64,000 bases of DNA, taken from NCBI GenBank assembly GCA_008973525.1, contig WACJ01000129.1, positions 434,001-498,000 of the forward strand. Direction: 5' to 3'. Under the pieces are notes generated by a model. It searched no databases. It saw nothing but the letters and a program-made list of their open reading frames with translations, and was not told where the DNA came from. Shown piece after piece: positions 56,583 to 64,000 of this stretch. How positions within the stretch are numbered: the stretch's first letter is position 1; each line of letters begins with the position of its first letter. This stretch comes from Stenopsyche tienmushanensis. Taxonomy: Eukaryota > Arthropoda > Insecta > Trichoptera > Stenopsychidae. A program made the translations under genes and the position numbers.

Positions 56583-59014
56583 GAATAACTCATCCGATTT
56601 AATTTCTTTTACGCGTTAATAATACTGAATAATTTTTTTTTAAAAAACTCTCACGGAAATGCTGTTTGCAGCATATTTTTACACAAATTGAGCTTAAAAA
56701 GGCGTTTATTAAAATCGGCAAGGACTTATCGATATACCTAATATTTAAGAAGGGATATCCCATAATGAATATTAAATTCTTTTTAATCTTTTAATCCAAG
56801 CAACGGAGAAAATTTGTTCGGTCAATATAAACAATGGGGGAAGAGCTTAAAAAATATGTCCTTAAAATGCAATCTCACTTGGATTATAATAAAGTTTTCT
56901 TCGGTGGCTTGGATTCGGATCTTTTCTTCGAAAATAGGTCAACGCTTCCTTTTCCCAGAACCCACTAAAGCCACAACGAATTATATGAAAGTTCGAGCCT
57001 CGAAAGCAATTGCTTTCCTCCTTTCTTTTTGCATCGATTTTTCGACCACATTGAATTTCGATATGTCTGGAAAAAATATATTTATCAAAACCCATCCCGA
57101 TTTATTTCAATCGTCCCGAAGAAACTCGGCTCGGTCGGTTCGATCGTTAATGGCGATAATCCCTTAAAATTGTTTATTGTGATCGCTTTATAGAGGGCTC
57201 TTTCCCTTCTATAACGGCGGAATGATTCCGCAGAATGCGGGGAGACCCGGAATAAAAGATGATTTGAGAAAAATCGTAAAATATGCCCGTAATCATGAGC
57301 CTGGAAAAACCTTTTGATATCCCTTGCATCATAAAACCTTTATGGGGAAGAACTTAAAACGGAAAACGGACGGCGATTGGGATTTTTTGAATATCTTCTG
57401 CCGCTTAAAAAAACATATGCCCCGACCCCGAGATAGGCATCTGACAAGTCTATCGGATTATTATGAATCATCTCGATGATTTGTCTCATTTCTGCTCCGA
57501 ACTCAGCCTCTTTAATAAACCCATCAATCAGCGATGAAATTGAGTCTTCCGAAAATCGTTCGACGGGGCTGTTTTTCAATTGACATGTAACTGCTTCGTG
57601 TTGATACAAACATCAGCATTGACTTACTCCTTATATATTCTCGTTTCAAGTAACCTACCCCTTGGAGATTATGAGCACGTGCGTTCAAAAATGCATCATT
57701 TTCGTGCTCATATTGCGACGAAAATTGTTGACACATTAGCATTGCGTGCTGTATGACTTGAAGTAATACAGCAATTATTTATAAGACAAGAAAATTACAC
57801 GGCTGTCGCATTAAAAGTCGGAATTCATAACCTTTTGACTCCGTGGAGTTCATGTATTATGCAGAGTCACGATACATTAACGTCGGTAGTTAAAAATAAT
57901 TATGAAATCGGATATGAATTCGAAATAATATGTGCCTGGAAACATAATCAACCCATTAATTAGTAATCACGCATATGTGCGTTCGGACTGATGCATTAAC
58001 ACTGTTCATCATGTTCGAGGAAATGACTTGTCATTGAAGTCTCGCAGTTGGATCTGCTCTATTATAGCAGACTTTGAAGTAGCTGTCTTTCACGAATAAA
58101 AATAAGAACAGCGAGTGACTATAAAAAAGCATGAGGACCCGCTCAGGTCATAATTTGAAATGCAATATTCACTGTAAATCAACTTCAATTCACAATATAA
58201 TAATTCAATCAATCAAAGTCTTTGATGCCCAAAGTGCATCATTTCAGGCCGAATGTATGAAAATATTAATAAATAAATTTGTAACATTTAGCTTGGTCGA
58301 TTCAGCATACGTTGCTTATTCATCATTCGACATATTGATGAATCACGTCGATAAGTCGAATTCGATGAAACCGCTTTAGTCGTTGGATAGCTTTTCCGAG
58401 AAGGGCTTTGTCACGGTACAAAGAGCGAGATTAATTAATATTTCTCATTGTGTTCGGTAATGAAACGGTTGCTTTTCTGATATTCCTCATGAAATTCAAT
58501 AATATCCCGGTGGGTTAACACGTGAGGCTTTCAAGGTTTTAATTTTGTAATGCCTGGCTAAGCGATTGCGCACATGAGCCAGGATTTTCATACGAAGCCC
58601 TCCAAATTAAACTTGATGTATTATTAAGGGCTTACGGGGTAGCCTATTTTGCGGATGAATATCGCTGCTAAAATGTATTGTTAGGATGAAGTTGGATTTC
58701 TTAAAATTGATGCTGAAATGACGCCGAAGCTCCATCGTGTCCTGGAGATTGGAAAATATCAGCATGGTGGAGGCCTCGTGCAATAAAGAACGAAACTCGA
58801 TCATCATAAATCACATCGGCTTACTGTTTTTTATCGAATGTCCAATTTGATCCCATTATACTTCGATTTATTAAAATTATTTTCATTAGAAGATTTTGGA
58901 GATATTTTTTTCCAATAACAATTTTTTCTATTTTATATTTTATCGATTGAAAAACTCATAGGTATGAAATTTGATCATATTATGACAGTATTACATCAGC
59001 AACTGACTATCGTC
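56583..59014. other. Unique sequence, no gene recognised
   Basis: About 2.4 kb with frames at 56814-57167 (117 codons), 57340-57609, 57524-57742, 58131-58379 and 58607-58807. Some are open on both strands at once, and none has a family motif. It looks like non-repetitive DNA. Confidence 0.45.
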
Positions 59015-59192
59015 TTAGTATCACTGCCTCGGGAGAGCCCCCGCTCTACGTTAAATTGGTCGTTACATTGGTGTCAGAAGTGGGATCGTTAAGATGCGAG
59101 TCATTCTGGACACAAAGTGGAAGATATGCTAATACGTATGAAAATGAGATACCTACCATTTCACTGAGATGTACGCGGTATTATTTAATGAA
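59015..59192 (+). mobile_element. LTR end, tRNA-Leu-type primer-binding site and leader
   Basis: gggagagcccccgctctacg leads to an LTR end (CA at 59066-59067). One base later comes tggtgtcagaagtgggat (59069-59086), complementary to the tRNA-Leu 3' end. Leader gttaagatgcgagtcattct runs to 59192, where a mariner end cuts in. The leader matches 12340-12405 and 32917-33020 (both minus strand). No gag frame is intact. Confidence 0.7.
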
Positions 59193-59377
59193 TACAAGGA
59201 TGATTCAAATATAGCTCGAAAATTTGTTGTACAAATTTATTATTGATTTTATTGATTAATTCACTGCGTGAAAGACAGACGATGAATGCAGCTTACTATT
59301 GTCAGCTGCTAGATGATGCTAATGCTGCTTATCGTAACAAAAGGCGAAGAAAATCAATTCAAGCTCTCCTTCTTATA

Positions 59378-59870
59378 CCGGGTGAGTGTTAGACTCCACG
59401 ATGCCCATCCATAAAATCCCAGGGAGAAGCCAACCCTACGCCCGTGGGTAACAGTTGAACCCCTGAGGTAATGATGTGGAGTACAGGTGCGCGAAAGCAG
59501 CCTCGTTGGTTTGCTCATCAAACGCTGCTGGGGTAGCCCAGCTAACATGAATTGGGTACGCAGCTTACCTTGTGTTACATAGTCGTAAAACGGAATGTGC
59601 AACTGCTGATTACTGAAAAAGAAAGAAGATTCTGTGCAAAAGGCGACATCACTATCTTCAAAGTCCTAGCTTCAACAGTCTTCGTGGCTACGTACCACAA
59701 ATTACGAGTACCATGAGGGAAGGGAGAGCCCATGCAGTTCGTCGTGTACTACAGTCCCCTCATGTACGATACAGGCGCCTTGCGTGTGCTACAGTAATCT
59801 TGCATAATAATTTCTTTGAGTTTTAACGTAATCTTTTCCTTCATCCTCCAACGCATCTTCGGGTGCACGT
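59378..59870 (+). mobile_element. LINE 5' module L with complete start
   Basis: Starts ccgggtgagtgttagactcc, the L start also seen at 40910 and 7803. It runs through acccataaaatcccag-like and gtagcccagctaacatgaat blocks to the tcctccaacgcatcttcggg block, where the minus-strand LINE takes over. Confidence 0.65.
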
Positions 59871-59872
59871 AT

Positions 59873-60808
59873 TTTTCCGTAGGAGGGGAAATGGTTTAAC
59901 CACACTGCCTACTCACTAAAACCTCTTCTTATTCATTGCTGCCACCCGGCTCTTAGCTAAGTATTACGCGATGGTGGCAGCGATTCTTCCTTTCCGGACC
60001 CTTGTTTTCCTGGATGTTGTTTATGTGTCTGTTAGAAGGATGCTGCTATTTTTCGTCGTTTTGTACGTTCAGCATCCTCCTTCTGCTGCATAGCACACAT
60101 TGCGTACTTGCACCACGCATTCCATGCCCTAACATCCGTTAACATTGAAGGTACCATGTTGCTAGGGAAGAGAGAGCTGACTCCCAGCTCCTCCTGTACA
60201 ATGTCCCTTTCGGTGCTCCATGCTGGGCAGACAAATGTCGTGTGTGTAGCATCGTCGTATTCCACTCCGCAGTGGTGGCATTCCGTATCAGTCTCATTGC
60301 CTATTTTATGTAAGTAGCTACCAAAACAGCCATACCCAGTGAGAACCTGGGTCATGTGGTAGCACAGTTGACCGTGCTTTCTGGCTAGACAGGTTCTCAG
60401 GCTCGGTATTAGTTCATGCATCCACCGACTTTTAGCAGAGTTGTCCCATCGAGACTGCCAGGCTGCCATGGTACTTTGCGTTATTCTTGTCTTCATCTTT
60501 CTGTATTGCCTGTCTCTCGTAAGCGAGCAGGTTGATTGGCGGTATGGCAGTCAGTGCCAGGACGTTGTCTTCCGACACTGTGCGAAATGCAGCAGCCACT
60601 CTGATTGCACTCCTTCTCTGGACTCTGGCCATGTTGAGCGTGACCCATTTGTAGTGCCTCGGCCCATATCGGCGCGCCGTACAACAGTACCAAGTACACT
60701 ACCTCGTTGTAGAGTCGCCTCTTGTTTGTTTTTTGGCCACCAATGTTGGGGGTGTACGTAGTCTGAAACCGATCTAGACTGATTTAGTAGCTGTCTATCC
60801 GTTCTCAA
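59873..60808 (-). mobile_element. R1-like LINE, 5'-truncated, nested in L and mariner
   Basis: Minus-strand element with the ORF2 C-terminus and a 3' end containing ttttagtgagtaggcagtgt (about 59910-59930), the style of 3' untranslated region found in R1-type LINEs. There is no clear A-tail. Its truncated 5' side abuts the mariner at 60811. Confidence 0.65.
60032..60800 (-). pseudogene. R1-like LINE ORF2, C-terminal third, frameshifted
   Basis: In three successive minus-strand frames: LLYGAPIWAEAL (about 60650-60690), AFRTVSEDNVLALTAIPPI (about 60530-60590), then a 154-codon frame at 60032-60496. That last frame contains LCYHMTQVLTGYGCFGSYL, TECHHCGVEYDDATH and a TTFVCPAW block, giving a C-x2-C...H...C zinc motif. 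The frame changes make it dead, but the last 154 codons are open. The order of blocks and lack of an RNase H domain fit the R1 clade. The catalytic RT core and the endonuclease are absent. Confidence 0.75.
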
Positions 60809-61009
60809 CTTGTTCTTCTACATGACAACATACAACAGCTGTAACTCTTGATAAACTCACTTAATTAGATAGTCCAGACTTGGTCCCAAGTAATCCATTT
60901 GAATTTTTATATATCACTAATAAATTTGTACAGAAAAATTCCGAGTTACGTTTGAATCACCCTCATATAAAAATGTATATAAGGTAACAAAATAGCACCA
61001 ATTCGAATT

Positions 61010-61110
61010 TGTAATGTTCGGGGAGAGCGCCTCCGCTCCGCGTTAAACTGGTGTCAGAAGTGTGATCATTAAGATGGTGAGCCGTTTGAATGCGAGATAG
61101 ATAATATATG
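61010..61110 (+). mobile_element. LTR end with tRNA-Leu-type primer-binding site
   Basis: gggagagcgcctccgctccg leads to an LTR end near 61047, then tggtgtcagaagtgtgatc (61049-61067) and a short leader attaagatggtgagccgttt. It is the second such junction on the same strand within 2 kb of 59069. Confidence 0.6.
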
Positions 61111-62794
61111 CCGTTACAGTTCCATTTTTTATATCATATCTATTTTCGTTAATAATATTTAGATTTACCTGTCCTTTTTAGTTATTTATATGTGCGTGTA
61201 TAAAATGGGTGAGATGAGGAGATTCCTTACAAGGATAATGAATGAAAAGTTGCTCACAGACGCTACATATGAACGTATGTCGGTACTTAAGTACAAATAC
61301 ACGGCATGTTACCTGTGAGCCGTCAATTTATAACACGATTTGATTGCAATGTTAATGGGGTGCGAAACATCCATAGAGTCCGCCTCCGAGGGAGCGTTTC
61401 ACGCTGAAAGCCTTTTCGTGGGGTGTCGGCCGCCCCACGAGCTACCCTTACATAAACCGGGTATTATGAAGGCGCCTTTACGATATAACGTTTTCTTTAA
61501 TGCGTTTAGACAAATAATTTTACGTGATGTTAAATAAGTTAGCTTGTTTGCCGCTCGAGCGTTAAATGGCTTTATACGCTTATGAACGCTATATTCTTTC
61601 ATCCTATTAGGTATGATTTTAAAATTTACAGCATCCCTTGGATTGCAGATTTTTCGCGTTCGAGTAAAACTGAGATTTCACCCCCCCAAGACAATAAAAC
61701 GCTCATCGATTTCAAACCGTGACACAGTTTCGCCTCTCGAAATTTATCGTCTTCACGTTCGAAGAATACTTTTGGTGTTATCGTAAACTAAAATATTTTT
61801 TTTAAGCTGAAAATAAGTTTTTCTAATACGCTTAAGGAATCGAATCTCGTACGAGTGTAAAGATCATTTATCACAGGGGATGTTTTCGCTGCGAACTTTG
61901 AGATTCTGACAATGTTTTTATGCGACTATTAATTTCAGTTATTTTCCAAACATAACAAATATATTGAACAGTGCCAATTTTGGCTTGTAAAAAATTAAAA
62001 AAAAACAAAGTTGCCGTGCAAGCCTGATTTTCTTCTAAAAAGATAAGTTTTATAAAAAAATTGGCTTCGAAAACAATGCAAAAAGTAGTAGAAGAAGTTG
62101 GGTAACCAGTTAACTTTTGGGATCCGACCGCGCGTCTTGGCCGCGGAAAGATCCGATCTTCCCGCGGCTGACTTCTACGATCTCGTAGCTTGTTGAAGAA
62201 AAATGTATCGATTTTAATGAGCAAATTGTTATATTAATATCACAGCTCATACGCTATAATCCTACCCAACATATATATAAAAATTAAGCTGGGCATAGAT
62301 AGTTGTTCAAACGACACAAAATCAAATTTGATTTTAGAATAAATATTACGTTGCTCGAAAATAGTACATACAAGCAAAATAGTATAAAAATACTTGAACG
62401 TGTGTGAAAATAGTTCCTGAAACAATGAAAATCTAGTGAACATGGCTACAATAAACCGGAAACTTAAACCCAACGACCTGCAACGTCAGCTGAAAAGCTT
62501 TGGTGTTGAAGTGTCCATTGTTGAGGTGCTCTGTCGAAATATTCGCTTTTCTTCTGGTGTAGAATTTAATTTTCACGCTTTGAAAATGCAACAGACATCA
62601 ATTTTATAAAAGTTTAATAATCTTATAATTTATATATTTAAGTTTTAAATAATTAACAAAACAGCTGTGTTCAAATGATAAAGAGACCACCGATCATTTG
62701 AAGCAGCGAGTGACATATGATCTTGCATAGATTCACTCTGGTCATGATTAAAGACGCATTTCACTTCTTGACGTGTTGTCGACTCATCACATCA
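61111..62794. other. No gene recognised; one short repeat
   Basis: cttggccgcggaaagatccg at about 62137-62156 repeats the motif at 4168. Frames at 61340-61537, 61871-62224 and 62240-62473 lack motifs. Confidence 0.5.
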
Positions 62795-62945
62795 CTACCG
62801 TAAACTTCCAATGGATATTCACGGCTGTGTTGTTTCAGAAAAGTCAAAAAACGGATTTCATACGGACGAGAGATTGCGGGAGAGTGCGACGACTTCTCCA
62901 TTGATAGAATTTACTGTGACTGAACAAAATGGCCGACAAACACGC
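62795..62945 (+). repeat. Interspersed repeat R, copy 3
   Basis: Longest clear copy: ccaatggatattcacggctg, aaaaaacggatttcatacgg, gcgacgacttctccattgat and ctgtgactgaacaaaatggc. No reading frame is open through it. Confidence 0.55.
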
Positions 62946-63546
62946 GTGATTAAAAAAATTAACCGTTAGCATCCAATCTTCACTTTAAATTTTGCTTACA
63001 TATAGAGCTTAATATAAAAAATAAAAAAACGAGATGTTGAATAAACAGTTTCAGATTATTAACATGACACATTGTTCGTTGCGAAACTTTTATATGGAAG
63101 CTTTGGATCGTTGCCTTTCGTTCTTTGTGGATATTCCCGTATAACAAACATCATCCATCTTCTTGGCACCATTAGCTTCAGGCTTTACTTACAAAGTCGA
63201 AGATAGTTCTAAAATGTGCAAAATCGCCATTGCACTTTCTTGCATTCTACATATATTCTACAGTTAAACATTTAACTGCCGACAATGTAGAAATATTTGA
63301 AATTGGATAAAATTGAAGTTGAATTATTTATTCAGGGTTTTCTTAATTTAGTAATAATACTTCTGGCAGGCATTCTGACCAATACATCTCAAAATATATT
63401 CAACAACGTAGCAAAAATCATTCAATAGACAGCCCTGATGTTTTCTGTGGAATTTATTTAAAAATAAAATGAAAATACCAAGATCCATTAAAATGTGAAG
63501 ACGTTTTTGGATTCGCCAATATGTGTTTTTAAAATTGTTATATTAA
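62946..63546. other. No recognisable feature
   Basis: AT-rich DNA without motifs or repeat partners. Confidence 0.5.
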
Positions 63547-64000
63547 GCTTTCCCTACCGGTGATGTATTTACTACACATCGACTCTAATAATGGGAATAT
63601 CGATATGAAATATAATAGATACGGGCTTCATAATGTTTGTATTCCTCCGTAATATAATTACGAATCACATCAAAGTATTATAGTATATAAGTATTCATCT
63701 GCACAGACGGAAACAAATAATTTGTCGGGAAATCGGGAATTTTGCGAGTTTTAGTCAGTGTCTCAACAGAAATTATTTTTATGCAAGTTGCCTGACTTCC
63801 AAAATCAGGCCCAGACTAAATGACGAAACACTCGATGCTTTAATGTTACTTCGGGTATATTTTCAAAATAATATTTAAATTTTTTCAGTGTTTTATTTAT
63901 CTATTTTTATATTTTCTTAAATAATGAACAAATTCTTTCGCCTTCAAGTTATTTTTTATATTAAACAAATTGACTTATTAGTAATATTTGATCAAATTTA
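63547..64000. repeat. Repeat H, copy 2 (runs off the window)
   Basis: Inverted match to 20880-21150: cactaataatgggaatatcg-type and cgccttcaagttattttttata-type blocks. This copy has about 210 bases more in the middle (63625-63840) than the other, so the 20.9-kb copy is probably deleted. Coding potential is unclear. Confidence 0.5.

Larger units (their letters stand above)
59193..60967 (+). mobile_element. Mariner element interrupted by LINEs (copy 2)
   Basis: Terminal inverted repeats of about 46 bp: tacaaggatgattcaaatat from 59193, and as complement tatgagggtgattcaaacgt ending at 60967. Inside the left end, after a large deletion, is the transposase piece MNAAYYCQLLDDANAAY and its continuation (59280-59375), followed by the LINE insert from 59378. 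Transposase codons resume with VLLHDN at 60812-60829, the second catalytic Asp block. The interior is occupied by L (59378-59870) and an R1-like LINE (59873-60808). Confidence 0.75.

Noticed and set aside
56583..59014. Several 70-117 codon frames as exons of a host gene
   Set aside because: Frames lie on both strands, show no protein motifs, and no consistent splice-site chain could be traced.
60441..60761. 106-codon plus-strand frame
   Set aside because: It is antisense to the R1-like ORF2 blocks, which explain the openness.

Overview
This window looks like a piece of an insect (or at least arthropod) nuclear genome, AT-rich and dominated by broken transposable elements. I found no intact host gene, no convincing exon chain, no rRNA and no prokaryotic-type gene organisation. 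The arthropod reading rests on the mixture of elements: mariner-type transposase remnants from several lineages, R1-like and related non-LTR (LINE) reverse-transcriptase tails, an LTR family with a tRNA-Leu-type primer-binding site, Helitron-like 5' ends, Tigger/pogo-like ends, a possible piggyBac C-terminus, a tRNA-Asn-like copy close to insect tRNA-Asn, and a short CCTAA (TTAGG) run. I cannot name the species.

Layout. 1-3.3 kb: a LINE fragment, then a mariner (1201-3276) interrupted by a LINE-derived insert. 5.8-9.5 kb: LINE pieces, including an R1-like LINE nested in another LINE. 11.3-15.3 kb: a solo LTR, retroelement leader fragments and a short IS630/mariner-type remnant. 17.8-19.3 kb: a Tigger-like element holding two LTRs. 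20-24.6 kb: mariner, MITE and Helitron-like repeats. 25.7-30.9 kb: LTR chimeras and an internally deleted mariner with 24-bp perfect inverted repeats. 31.9-36.7 kb: leader fragments, mariner ends, LINE 3' ends and a Helitron-like end. 36.7-40.9 kb: a LINE with recognisable ORF1 and ORF2 pieces inside another LINE, and further LINE copies. 44-48 kb: a MITE, a possible piggyBac relic, LINE tails with a CCTAA run, and a mariner fragment. 51-56.6 kb: LTRs, a tRNA-Asn copy, and a nearly perfect 140-bp-arm palindrome between TA repeats. 59-61.1 kb: a stack of four nested elements. Stretches between these look like unique intergenic or intronic DNA.

The elements relate to each other mainly by nesting and shared junctions, not by pathway. 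A 5' LINE module (called L here) recurs, sometimes joined to a second 3' module (P). L sits at the same catalytic-motif codons in two separate mariner copies, 57 kb apart. A mariner terminal repeat also sits at the same point of an LTR-element leader at two loci. These shared junctions suggest composite elements spreading as units, or repeated use of a preferred site, and are the main point worth checking. Nothing here resembles a defence system, toxin system or operon. All family assignments are from reading motifs by eye; no database search was possible.
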